A stretch of 64,000 nucleotides of DNA from Streptomyces albofaciens JCM 4342 (GTDB lineage Bacteria > Actinomycetota > Actinomycetes > Streptomycetales > Streptomycetaceae), in the NCBI RefSeq assembly GCF_008634025.1, contig NZ_PDCM01000002.1, positions 3,187,001-3,251,000 on the forward strand, in the 5' to 3' direction. Position numbers and translations under genes: made by a program. The notes under the pieces were generated by a model. It did no database searches and had not been told where the DNA came from. It worked only from the letters and a program-made list of their open reading frames with translations. How positions within the stretch are numbered: the first letter of the stretch is position 1; every line of letters starts with the position of its first letter. Positions 24,813-33,594 of the stretch are shown one piece after another.

Positions 24813-27800
24813 TCACCTCTGCCCTCCTCCCGCTCCGTCCTTCTCGGCGGCGGCGGTCGGGTCGTCCTCGCCCAGCAGGATGCGCTCCAGCCCGGCGCGG
24901 TCGGGCAGCCCCTGGGGGCGGACGGTCTCACCGCTGCGTACGTAAAGGAACGCGGCGTCCACGGCGGACAGGGGCAGGCCGTGCTGCTCGGCCCAGGCCA
25001 CCCGGTAGAGAGCGAGTTGCAGCGGGTCGGCGGTCTGCGCGTGGTGGGTCTTCCAGTCGATGATCTCGTACCGGTCGCCCTCCGGGCCGCGGGTGCGGTA
25101 GACGGCGTCGATACGGCCGCGTACCACCCGGCCCGCGAGGGTGAGCTGGACGGGGACCTCGATGCGGTACGGGGTGCGCCGGGCGTACGGGGTGCGGGCG
25201 AACGCCTCCTTGAGGGCTTCGAGGTCGTCCTCGTCCGCGATCGGCTCCGCCTCCCCGGCGGCGTCCTGGGCGCGGGCCTCATGGCCGTACGCGCCGCCCG
25301 GCAGCTCGTCCGGGCCGAGCACGGGCAGCGTCAGCTCCTCGAAGCGGGACTCCACCCAGGCGTGGAAGCGCGTACCGCGGCGGGCGGCGGGGCGGGGCGG
25401 GTGCGGCATGGGCCGCGCCAGCTCCCGGGTGAAGCCGTCCGGGTCGGCGGCCAGCCACAGGAGCTGGGAGGCGCTGAGCGAGGACGGCAGGGGCACGTCG
25501 CGGACGGTGGCGCGGGCCCGGCGCAGTTCGTCGGCGAGCGCGTCGAGATCGCGGTCCCAGGAGGCGACGGTGCGCTGCTCCTCGGGGAGGAGGGCGGGGG
25601 GCGGGGCGGGGGTTCCGGGGTGGTGGGCCGGGGCCGCGTGGGGGCCGGGGGCCGGCTGGGGGCCGGGGGCCGGCTGGGGGCCGGGGGTCGGCTGGGAGGC
25701 GGGCCGCGGCGGTGCTTCACGGGCCGGGGTCTCCCGGGCGGGGGTCTCCGGGGCGGGGGCCTCCCGGGCGGGGGCCTGGGCCGGTACGTGAGCACGCTCA
25801 CGCCCGGGGCGCTCGGAACTCCAGGCGTCCCAGTCGGCCAGGTCGTGTTCCGTGCCGGGCTCGTGGAGGTCGTGGATATCGATGGCGTCCTGGAAGGCGT
25901 TCGCGGAGGTGTCCGCGGAATCGCCCTCGAAGGCGTACGCGTCGGTGTTGGCATCGGTACCGGTGTTGGCATCGGTACCGGTGTCGGTATCTGTACCGGT
26001 GTCGGCATCGGCATCGGCATACGGATCGTCCACGGGATGCGCGGGCCACTCCGGGTCCTCGGCGGGCGACAGGCGGCCGGGCCCGGCGGCGGCCCCAGCC
26101 GTCCAACCGGGCAAGACCTGCGCGGGCGACCCCTGCGCGGGCACCCCCTGCCCCGGCACCGAGCCACCCCCCGGCCCCACCGCCGGATGCGGAGCATCGT
26201 GCGCGGCGGCCGCCTCCGCCCCATCGGGCGCGGTCGCATGCGGCGGCGCGGCGCCCGCGGCGTCGGCCGTCATGCCGTCCAGATACGCCCGTACCGTCGC
26301 GGCAGCCGCGCGCCGGCGCTCCGTCGCCACGGCGTCGAGTGGCAGCGGCCACTCCAGCTCCGCTTCGGCCTCCTTGAGCGACGGGTTCTCCGCGCCCTCC
26401 TCGGGGGGGTCGGCCCACTCCTCGATCTCGCCGTGGCCCGCCTCGCAGTGCGCCCGCAGCGCCTCCAGGAAGGCGGACGGGCCGCGTGGCTGCTTCTGGT
26501 CGGGGCCCCACCAGTGGCCGGAGCCGAGCAGCAGGGAGCGCGGGCGGGTGAAGGTCACGTAGCCGAGGCGCAGTTCCTCGACCGACTGGTGTTCCTTCAT
26601 CGCCTCCTTGAAGGACTTCACACCGCGGCTGCTCCAGTCGTCCACGTCCGGCAGCGTCGCGGCGTCGCCACGCAGGGCGTGCGGGAGGACCTTGGACTGG
26701 GTGAGCCAGGAGTCGCGGGACTGCTCGCTGGGGAACTGCTTGCCGACCAGGCCGGGGACCGCGACCACGTCCCACTCCAGGCCCTTGGACTTGTGGGCGG
26801 TCAGCACCTTGACGGTGTTCTCGCCGCCCGGCAGGGAGCTGTCCAGGCCCTTCTCGTGCTGGACGGCCGTGCGCAGGAAGCCCAGGAAGGCCAGCAGCGT
26901 CGCGTCGCCGTCCAGGGCCGCGCCGCCCTGCTTGGCGGCGAAGCCGGCGGCGATGTCCAGGAATGTGCTCAGGGTCTCCCGGCGGCGGGCCGCCAGCGCG
27001 CGCGGGGACGCGGACAGCTCGACCTCCAGGCCGGTGACGGTCAGCACCCGGTGCAGTACGTCCATCAGCGGGTCGCCCAAGGAGCGCCGCAGCTCGCGCA
27101 GCTCGCGCGCCAGGTAGGCGAACCGGACGCGTGCCTCGGGGGAGAACGGCAGGCCGTCGTCGTGGCCGTCCGACTCCAGGAACGTGTCGAGCGCGTCGGC
27201 GAGCGAGATCGTCTCGGCCGGGTCCACGCCCTCCACGGCCTCGGCCAGGCGCCGTTCGGGGTCCTCGGACTGGCCGTCCCGGTGGACGAGCAGCCGTGCG
27301 CGGCGGCCCAGGAGGGCCAGGTCACGGGGGCCGATGCGCCAGCGCGGGCCGATCAGGAGCCGTACCAGGGCGGCGTTGGCCGTGGGGTCCTGGAGGACCT
27401 CGCACACCGCCACCAGGTCGGCGATCTCCGGCAGGTGCAGCAGCCCGGACAGGCCGACGACCTCCACCGGGACCTCCCGCGCGACCAGCTCGCCCTGGAT
27501 GCGGGCGAAGTCGCCAGCCGTACGGCACAGGACGGCGATCTCGCCGGGCGGGGTGCCCGTGCGCACCAGGTGGGCGATGCGGTCGGCGAGCCAGGTCATC
27601 TCCTCCGCGTGGGTGGGCAGCAGCGCGCAGCGCACCACGCCGTCGCGCTCGGCGCCCGGCGCCGGGCGCAGCGCCTCGACGCCCTCGTGCATGCCGCGCA
27701 GCGGCTCGGCGAGGCCGTTGGCCAGGTCGAGGAGGCGGCCGCCGCTGCGGCGGTTCTGGCTGAGGGCGGCGCGGCGGGCCGGGGTGCCGTCCTCGAAGGG

Positions 27801-28808
27801 GAAGTGCGCGGGGAAGTCGTCCAGGTTGGCGACGGAGGCGCCGCGCCATCCGTAGATGGCCTGGCAGGGGTCGCCGACGGCGGTCACGGCATGGCCCGTG
27901 CCACCCCCGAACAGGCCGGACAGCATGATCCGCTGGGCTACGGAGGTGTCCTGGTACTCGTCCAGGAGGACGACCCGGAACTCCTCGCGCAGCAGCTCGC
28001 CCACCTCGGGACGGGTCGTCGCGAGCGTCGCCGACAGGGCGATCTGGTCGCCGAAGTCCAGCAGCTCGCGCCGCCGCTTCTGTTCACGGTACGACTCGAC
28101 CAGCTCCAGCAGCTCCAGGCGGCCGCGGGCCGTCTCGGGCACCTTGCGCAGATCGGCGTTGGAGAGCTTGACCTGGTCGAGGGCGGCCAGCAGCTCGGTG
28201 TCGTACGCCCGCAGCCGGTCCGGCTCCACCAGGTGCTCGGCCAGCTCGCCGTCGAGCGCGAGCAGGTCCTCGACCAGGGTGGGCAGCGACTTCGTCAGCG
28301 CCGGATACGGGCCCGGCGCGGTGCGCAGCACCCGGGCGGCCAGCTGGAAGCGCGTCGCGTCCGCGAGCAGGCGGGCGCTGGGCTCCAGGCCGATGCGCAG
28401 GCCGTGGTCCTTGAGGAGCTGGCCCGCGAAGGAGTGGTACGTCGAGATGCGGGGCTCACCGGGGTCGCCCTCGGCGCCGGCCGGGGCGGCGGCCCCCTGG
28501 GCGGGAACGCCGAACGGATCGGCCGGCTCCGTCACCCCCGCCGCGGCCAGGGCCTTGCGGACCCGCTCGGCCAGCTCGCCCGCCGCCTTGTTCGTGAACG
28601 TCAGCCCGAGCACCTGCTCCGGGGCGACCTGGCCCGTGCCGACCAGCCACACCACGCGCGCGGCCATGACCGTGGTCTTGCCGGAACCGGCGCCGGCCAC
28701 GATGACCTGCGGGGCGGGCGGTGCGGTGATGCAGGCCGTCTGCTCCGGGGTGAACGGGATGCCGAGGAGCTCCTTGAGCTGCTCGGGGTCGGTGATACGC
28801 GCTGACAC
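24813..28808 (-). CDS. adnB: AdnB-like helicase-nuclease subunit
   Basis: Protein of 1331 aa. An SF1A helicase core (Walker A GAGSGKT at 39-45; VVLLDEYQDTSVAQR; QAIYGWRGAS; LTAHKSKGLEWD) is followed by an unusually long disordered segment (about 850-1070) and a RecB-type nuclease domain with GRIDAVYR and the catalytic EIIDWKTHH. AdnAB resects double-strand breaks in actinobacteria, and the locus is reported essential in Streptomyces. The linker contains two 18-bp minisatellites. The GTG at 28808 (VSARITDPEQLKELLG) is the start that matches family members. It lies 80 nt downstream of adnA. Confidence 0.9.
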   Translation of the reverse strand: MSARITDPEQLKELLGIPFTPEQTACITAPPAPQVIVAGAGSGKTTVMAARVVWLVGTGQVAPEQVLGLTFTNKAAGELAERVRKALAAAGVTEPADPFGVPAQGAAAPAGAEGDPGEPRISTYHSFAGQLLKDHGLRIGLEPSARLLADATRFQLAARVLRTAPGPYPALTKSLPTLVEDLLALDGELAEHLVEPDRLRAYDTELLAALDQVKLSNADLRKVPETARGRLELLELVESYREQKRRRELLDFGDQIALSATLATTRPEVGELLREEFRVVLLDEYQDTSVAQRIMLSGLFGGGTGHAVTAVGDPCQAIYGWRGASVANLDDFPAHFPFEDGTPARRAALSQNRRSGGRLLDLANGLAEPLRGMHEGVEALRPAPGAERDGVVRCALLPTHAEEMTWLADRIAHLVRTGTPPGEIAVLCRTAGDFARIQGELVAREVPVEVVGLSGLLHLPEIADLVAVCEVLQDPTANAALVRLLIGPRWRIGPRDLALLGRRARLLVHRDGQSEDPERRLAEAVEGVDPAETISLADALDTFLESDGHDDGLPFSPEARVRFAYLARELRELRRSLGDPLMDVLHRVLTVTGLEVELSASPRALAARRRETLSTFLDIAAGFAAKQGGAALDGDATLLAFLGFLRTAVQHEKGLDSSLPGGENTVKVLTAHKSKGLEWDVVAVPGLVGKQFPSEQSRDSWLTQSKVLPHALRGDAATLPDVDDWSSRGVKSFKEAMKEHQSVEELRLGYVTFTRPRSLLLGSGHWWGPDQKQPRGPSAFLEALRAHCEAGHGEIEEWADPPEEGAENPSLKEAEAELEWPLPLDAVATERRRAAAATVRAYLDGMTADAAGAAPPHATAPDGAEAAAAHDAPHPAVGPGGGSVPGQGVPAQGSPAQVLPGWTAGAAAGPGRLSPAEDPEWPAHPVDDPYADADADTGTDTDTGTDANTGTDANTDAYAFEGDSADTSANAFQDAIDIHDLHEPGTEHDLADWDAWSSERPGRERAHVPAQAPAREAPAPETPARETPAREAPPRPASQPTPGPQPAPGPQPAPGPHAAPAHHPGTPAPPPALLPEEQRTVASWDRDLDALADELRRARATVRDVPLPSSLSASQLLWLAADPDGFTRELARPMPHPPRPAARRGTRFHAWVESRFEELTLPVLGPDELPGGAYGHEARAQDAAGEAEPIADEDDLEALKEAFARTPYARRTPYRIEVPVQLTLAGRVVRGRIDAVYRTRGPEGDRYEIIDWKTHHAQTADPLQLALYRVAWAEQHGLPLSAVDAAFLYVRSGETVRPQGLPDRAGLERILLGEDDPTAAAEKDGAGGGQR
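25640..25693. repeat. 18-bp minisatellite in adnB (3 copies, G-rich strand)
   Basis: Unit GGGGGCCGGGGGCCGGCT repeated three times with one change, in frame. It encodes PAPGPQ repeats in the AdnB linker. The plus strand here is very G-rich and could form quadruplexes. Confidence 0.8.
25945..26019. repeat. 18-bp minisatellite in adnB (about 3.5 copies)
   Basis: Unit GTGTTGGCATCGGTACCG and variants, in frame, encoding Thr/Asp/Gly/Asn repeats (TGTDTDTG, TGTDANTG) of the acidic AdnB linker. Confidence 0.8.
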
Positions 28809-28888
28809 ATCCGAGACCGTATCGGCCCCCACTGACAATCGCGGCAAAACCCAGCTGAGCGGGCCGGTGGGGCGAGGGGAGTCCCGTG

Positions 28889-31800
28889 TCACTCCACCAC
28901 GTGCTGTCCCTCCGGCAGTGCCGAGCAGGAGTTGCGGAACGTGCAGTGGGTGCAGTGCCGGCCGGTGGTGGGGGTGAAGCGCTCCTCCAGGACCCGGCCG
29001 GCGGCGGTGGCGAGCAGTTCGCCCACCCAGTCCCCGGTCAGCGGCCCCTGCGCCTGGACGGCGGGGAGCGCGTCCCCGCCCTCCTTCTGGGGCGCGCCCA
29101 GCCTCAGGTGGACGAGTTCCGCGCCGCCCGGCTCCGGCCGCCGCCCCTCGAAGACGGCGTCCACCGCGCCCTCCCGTACCGCGAGCTGGTACACCGCGAG
29201 CTGCGGGTGGCGGGCGACCTCCGGGCCGGTCGGCTTCTGTTTGCCGGTCTTGAAGTCGACGACGTACGCCCGGCCCTCCGCGTCCCGCTCGACGCGGTCC
29301 ATGCTCCCCCGGATACGGACCGCGTACTCGCCCGCTTCGAGGGTGACGTCGAAGCCGTGCTCGGTCGCGACGGTCTCGCGGCCCAGCGTGCCGCGCTCCA
29401 TCACGTGCCAGCGCAGGAAGCGTTCCAGGGCGGCGCGCGCGTTGTCCTTCTCCTGCCGCGACTTCCAGGGCGCGTCGAAGGCGAGCGCGTCCCAGACCGA
29501 GTCCAGGCGCTCCATCAGGACGGACAGGTCGGCGGGCGTACGGCCGGAGGCGACCTCGTCGGCGAGTACGTGGACGACGTTGCCGAAGCCCTGGGCAGCG
29601 GTCGCGGGGGTGTCCGCCTTCACCTCGCGCCCGAGGAACCACTGGAGCGCGCAGGTGTTGGCGAGCTGGTCCAGCGCGCTGCCGGAGAGCGTCACGGGGC
29701 GGTCGCGGTCGCGCAGCGGTACGGCGCTGTGCGTCGGCTCGTACAGGCCCCACCACTGGTCGGGGTGGGCGGCCGGCACCAGCGGCTGGCCGTCGTCGTC
29801 GCGCAGCGCGGCCAGCTTCGCCAGCCGCTGCGCGGCGGCCTCGCGCAGCGCCGGAGTGGCCTGCGGGTCCACGGTGGTGGCCCGCAGCTCGGCCACCAGC
29901 GCGGCGACCGACAGCGGGCGGCGGGGGCGCCCGGTGACGTCCCGCGGCTCCACGCCCAGCTCGGTCAGGAAGCGGGACGGCTGGTCGCCGTCGTCGGACG
30001 CGGCCTTGACGGCGGTGACCACCAGGCGCTCGCGGGCGCGGGTCGCCGCCACGTAGAACAGCCGGCGCTCCTCGGTGAGCAGCGCGCCCGGGGGCAGCGG
30101 CTCGGCCAGCCCGTCCCGGCCGATCCGGTCCGCCTCCAGGAGCGAGCCACGGCGGCGCAGGTCCGGCCAGAGCCCTTCCTGTACGCCCGCGACGATCACG
30201 AGCCGCCACTCCAGGCCCTTGGAGCGGTGCGCGGTCATCAGGCGCACGGCGTCGGGGCGCACGGTCCGGCGGGTCAGGGTGTCGGCGGCGATGTCCTGGG
30301 CGTCCAGCTCCTCCAGGAAGTTGAGCGCGCCCCGGCCGCCGGTACGGGCTTCCGCACGGGCGGCGGTCTCGAACAGCGCCACCACGGCGTCCAGATCACG
30401 GTCGGCGTTGCGGGCCGCCGCGCCACCGCGCCGGGCGGTCCGCTCCAGCCGCTGCGACCAGGTGGGCGTGCCGTCCCACAGCGTCCACAGGGCTTCTTCG
30501 GCGGTGCCGCCGCGGGCCAGCAGGTCGCGGGTGGTGCGCAGCAGCTCACCGAGGTGCCGGGCGCCCTGCGCGTACGCCGGATCGTGCGCGACCAGGCGCT
30601 CCGGCTCGGCGAGCGCCCGCGCGATCAGCTGGTCGGAGGGTGCCGGTACGTCGTGCCCGGCCGCCCGCTCCTCCTCGCGCAGCGCCCGGCCCAGCCGGCG
30701 CAGGTCGGCGGCGTCCATGCCGCCGAGAGGGGAGGTGAGCAGTTCGATGGCCGTCTCGGCGGAGAGCCCGTGCACCGCCTCGGTGGGCTCACCGGCGGGT
30801 GCGGGGGCGTCATCGGCGGGTACGGGCGCGTCTTCGGTGAGCGCGTCATCGGCGGGCCCGTCTTCGGCGAGCGCGTCTCCGGCAGGCCCGTCTTGGGTGG
30901 GCCCGTCTCCGGCAGGCCCGTCTTCCGTGGGCCCGTCTCCGGCAGGCCCGTCTTCCGTGAGCCCGTCTTCCGTGAGCGCCTCTTCCGCGAGCCCGTCTTC
31001 GGCGGACGCGAACGCCGTCACCGCCGAAGGCTCTCCGGTCACCGCCGAAGCCGCCACCCGCAGCGCCGTGAGCAGCGGTGCCACCGCCGGTTCCCGGCGC
31101 AGCGGCAGGTCGTCGCCGTCGATCTCCAGGGGGACGCCGGCCGAGGTCAGCGCCCGGCGCACGCCGGGGATGGAGCGGGCGCCGGCGCGTACGAGGACGG
31201 CCATGTCACGCCACGGCACGCCGTCCTCCAGGTGCGCGCGGCGCAGGATGTCGGCGATGTTGTCCAGCTCGGCGCCCGGCGTCGGATACGTATAGACCTC
31301 GACGCGGCCCCCGTCCCGTACCGCCGCGAGGTCGCGGTGCTCCCGTACCTTCCGCGCGGGCAGCCGGGTCAGCGGCATACGGGAAGTGAGGCGCCGGGTG
31401 GCCGCCAGGAGGGCCGCACTCGAACGGCGGGAGGTGCCGAGTACCTCCACCGGCGCCGGATCGCCACCCGTACGAGGGAACATCAGCGGGAAATCGAGGA
31501 TGCCGTTGACGTCGGCGCCGCGGAACGCGTAGATCGACTGGTCCGGGTCGCCGAAGGCCACGAGCGTACGGCCACCGCCGGCCAGCGCGCGCAGCAGCCG
31601 TATCTGCGAGGCGTCCGTGTCCTGGTACTCGTCCACGAACACCGCGTCGTAGCGCGCCGCCAGCTCCGCGGCGACCTCGTCGCGCTCTGCGAGCAGCACC
31701 GCCCGGTGCACCAGTTCGGCGTAGTCGAGCACGCCCTGCGCGTCCAGCACGTCCAGGTACTCCGCGAGGAAGGCGGCCGCCGCCCCCCAGTCGGGCCGCC

Positions 31801-32446
31801 CGGTGCGCCGCGCGAAGTCGGCAAGCGCTTCCGGGCCCAGCCCCAGTTCGCGGCTGCGCGCGAGCACCGCGCGCACCTCGTCGGCGAAGCCGCGCGTCGT
31901 CAGGCAGGCCCGCAGTTCGTCCGGCCAGCGCACCCGGGCCCGCCCGGCGGCCGCCAGTCCGGCCTGTCCTTCGAGCAGCTCGCGCACGACGAGGTCCTGC
32001 TCGGGTCCGGACAGCAGGCGCAGCGGGTCGGCGAAGAGGTCGGCGTCCTGGTGGGCCCGAACGAGCGCGTAGCAGTACGAGTGGAAGGTGGTGGCCTGCG
32101 GGGCGGCGGCGCTGCCCAGGCGCGCGGCGATCCGGTCCCGCAGTTCGACGGCGGCCTTGCGGCTGAAGGTCAGCACCAGCAGCCGCTCGGGGTCGGCGCC
32201 GTCCCGTACCCGCCGGGCCACCGCCTCCACGAGGGTCGTGGTCTTGCCCGTACCGGGCCCCGCGAGGACCAGCAGCGGCCCGGCGCGGTGGTCAACCACG
32301 GCGCGCTGGCGTGCGTCCAAAGCAGGAGGGTCCGCCGGTCCCGGCCGGGTACGCACCAGTCGGTACGCGCCGGAGGCATCCCGCCGCGCCGCTCGTCGGC
32401 GCGGCTGCGCGGACGGCACGGCCGAGGCCGAGAAGGAGGAACTCAC
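28889..32446 (-). CDS. adnA: AdnA-like helicase-nuclease subunit with C-terminal Fe-S nuclease
   Basis: Protein of 1185 aa. The SF1 core has Walker A GPGTGKT at 63-69, VFVDEYQDTDASQ and QSIYAFRGADVNG. An acidic repeat tract (EDGPAGDGP units, about 475-550) interrupts the helicase region. The C-terminal RecB-like nuclease carries VRIRGSMDRVE and the catalytic VVDFKTG, and ends with HCTHCTFRNSC, part of the Fe-S cysteine set of AddB/AdnA-type nucleases. It pairs with AdnB, encoded 80 nt downstream. The GTG at 32446 is chosen because it precedes the conserved core closely; the ribosome-binding site is weak. Confidence 0.88.
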   Translation of the reverse strand: MSSSFSASAVPSAQPRRRAARRDASGAYRLVRTRPGPADPPALDARQRAVVDHRAGPLLVLAGPGTGKTTTLVEAVARRVRDGADPERLLVLTFSRKAAVELRDRIAARLGSAAAPQATTFHSYCYALVRAHQDADLFADPLRLLSGPEQDLVVRELLEGQAGLAAAGRARVRWPDELRACLTTRGFADEVRAVLARSRELGLGPEALADFARRTGRPDWGAAAAFLAEYLDVLDAQGVLDYAELVHRAVLLAERDEVAAELAARYDAVFVDEYQDTDASQIRLLRALAGGGRTLVAFGDPDQSIYAFRGADVNGILDFPLMFPRTGGDPAPVEVLGTSRRSSAALLAATRRLTSRMPLTRLPARKVREHRDLAAVRDGGRVEVYTYPTPGAELDNIADILRRAHLEDGVPWRDMAVLVRAGARSIPGVRRALTSAGVPLEIDGDDLPLRREPAVAPLLTALRVAASAVTGEPSAVTAFASAEDGLAEEALTEDGLTEDGPAGDGPTEDGPAGDGPTQDGPAGDALAEDGPADDALTEDAPVPADDAPAPAGEPTEAVHGLSAETAIELLTSPLGGMDAADLRRLGRALREEERAAGHDVPAPSDQLIARALAEPERLVAHDPAYAQGARHLGELLRTTRDLLARGGTAEEALWTLWDGTPTWSQRLERTARRGGAAARNADRDLDAVVALFETAARAEARTGGRGALNFLEELDAQDIAADTLTRRTVRPDAVRLMTAHRSKGLEWRLVIVAGVQEGLWPDLRRRGSLLEADRIGRDGLAEPLPPGALLTEERRLFYVAATRARERLVVTAVKAASDDGDQPSRFLTELGVEPRDVTGRPRRPLSVAALVAELRATTVDPQATPALREAAAQRLAKLAALRDDDGQPLVPAAHPDQWWGLYEPTHSAVPLRDRDRPVTLSGSALDQLANTCALQWFLGREVKADTPATAAQGFGNVVHVLADEVASGRTPADLSVLMERLDSVWDALAFDAPWKSRQEKDNARAALERFLRWHVMERGTLGRETVATEHGFDVTLEAGEYAVRIRGSMDRVERDAEGRAYVVDFKTGKQKPTGPEVARHPQLAVYQLAVREGAVDAVFEGRRPEPGGAELVHLRLGAPQKEGGDALPAVQAQGPLTGDWVGELLATAAGRVLEERFTPTTGRHCTHCTFRNSCSALPEGQHVVE
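30811..31005. repeat. 15/30-bp minisatellite inside adnA
   Basis: Alternating 15-bp units of the types GCCCGTCTCCGGCAG and GCCCGTCTTCCGTGG/A. The 30-bp pair is exact at 30871-30960. In frame; encodes the acidic EDGPAGDGPT repeats in AdnA. Confidence 0.85.
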
Positions 32447-32932
32447 GTGGATCGCCGGTCCTGGGAGGAGGTGCTGGTCGTGGTGCGCACCGCGGTGCGG
32501 CGCGGGCCGGTGCGGCCACCGCGCCGGACGCCGGGCGGCGGGGCGGTGGTGCGGGCCGTGCCCGACGCTACGCCAGGCGGCGCACGAGCCGCAGCGCGTC
32601 CCACGACGGTACCCGGGGCCGGGGTGCGGATGCGGAGGCCCGTGCCGGACGTGCCCGGCCGGAAGGGAGCGCCGGAGGTGTCGTACGGGCAGGCCGGGAC
32701 CGCCGCGCCCTGCGCAGCGGCCGGTACGCGCTCGTCCGGTACGCACTCGGCCGGTACGCGCTCGTCCGGTACGCGCTCGTCCGGTAGGCGCTCGTCCGGT
32801 ACGCACTCGGCCAGTACACGCTCGGCCGTGACGGCGGGCAGGCTGCGGGCCGGACCCGCCGGAAAGCGCTGTCCGGCTCAGCCCCCCATCGCCCCGGCTC
32901 CCGCTGCCCCGATCACCGTCCCCCTCCCCGCG
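32447..32932. other. 486-bp gap between adnA and the alkyltransferase-like gene
   Basis: No certain gene. A plus-strand GTG at 32447 is preceded by GGAGG with 7-nt spacing and its first 40 codons (MDRRSWEEVLVVVRTAV...) have strongly G/C third positions, but the frame has no stop before 33598 and would run antisense through the next gene. On the minus strand a frame ending at 32568 (SWDALRLVRRLA) is also coding-like. A 15-bp minisatellite fills 32721-32825. Either a short gene disrupted by the repeats or a promoter region. Confidence 0.4.
32721..32825. repeat. 15-bp tandem repeat, seven copies
   Basis: Seven consecutive 15-bp units of the form CCGGTACGCGCTCGT or CCGGTACGCACTCGG, with a few substitutions towards the right end. 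They read as SAYRT-type pentapeptides on the minus strand and GTRSS on the plus strand, but neither frame belongs to a supported gene. Confidence 0.9.
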
Positions 32933-33421
32933 TCAGTCCCCTCGCACCGGATCGCTGCCGTCCCAGCGGGCCCGCCGCAGGTCGAGGCGGGGTATGTGCC
33001 CCTCGGCCGACCGGGCGGCCTCCCGCAGCGGGGTGCCCTCCCGCCTGTAGTGCTCCATCGCGCGCAGCTCGGCGCCGGGCAGCAGGCGGCCGTCGGCGCG
33101 CACGACGCGCCACCACGGCACGGCGCCTCCGTACAGGGCCATCACCCGGCCCACCTGGCGCGGCCCGCCCACGCGCCACCCGGGGTCGTCCTCGCGGCAG
33201 CCTTCGGGCGGGTCCTCCCCCGCGAGCCACTCGGCGACGTCGCCGTACGTCATCACGCGGCCGGGCGGGATCAGCTCCGCGACTGCCAGTACGCGTTCCG
33301 CGTACACGGGGATCCGCTCTCCGCCGGAATCCGACGGGCCCCCGCCGCCCTTCCGGCGCCCGTCACCGCCGTGCCCACCGGGCTCACCGTCCCCGGAAAG
33401 CCCTCCCGTTTTCCCACTCAT
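32933..33421 (-). CDS. Alkyltransferase-like (Atl/MGMT-family) DNA-binding protein
   Basis: Protein of 162 aa. The C-terminal part is the O6-alkylguanine-DNA alkyltransferase DNA-binding domain: IPPGRVMTYGDVAEWLAG, then RQVGRVMALY and VPWWRVVRADGRLLPG. In true transferases the active-site motif is PCHR; here it is PWWR, so the acceptor cysteine is absent, as in Atl proteins that flag alkylated bases for nucleotide-excision repair. A Gly-rich N terminus of about 35 residues precedes it. Start at ATG 33421 or 33430; neither has a strong site. Rv3204 is the positional equivalent. Next to adnAB, consistent with DNA repair. Confidence 0.85.
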   Translation of the reverse strand: MSGKTGGLSGDGEPGGHGGDGRRKGGGGPSDSGGERIPVYAERVLAVAELIPPGRVMTYGDVAEWLAGEDPPEGCREDDPGWRVGGPRQVGRVMALYGGAVPWWRVVRADGRLLPGAELRAMEHYRREGTPLREAARSAEGHIPRLDLRRARWDGSDPVRGD

Positions 33422-33594
33422 TCGGCCCATCCTGCACCATGCCACCGACAGTCCCCCGTGGCCTGCGCGGTTGCGCGCCGACGGCGTGCGCGGGCGGGCG
33501 CGGCGGCGTATGTTCCGTTTTCCGGCCCTTCGAAATGCACCCTGATGCCCCCCGCCTCCCCACGGCCATGCCACCATCTTCCGGGCGGTGACTG

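Noticed and set aside
24810..28805. 1331-codon plus-strand open frame opposite adnB
   Set aside because: Exactly antisense to the helicase-nuclease gene; composition is an artefact of G/C third positions on the real strand.
32568..32819. Minus-strand SAYRT-repeat ORF ending SWDALRLVRRLA as a gene
   Set aside because: The start has no ribosome-binding site and most of the frame is the minisatellite; the last 12 codons look coding-like, so it is mentioned only as part of the gap.
32721..32825. 15-bp repeats as a CRISPR array or iteron origin
   Set aside because: Units are contiguous without spacers, and no replication gene is close; it is a minisatellite.
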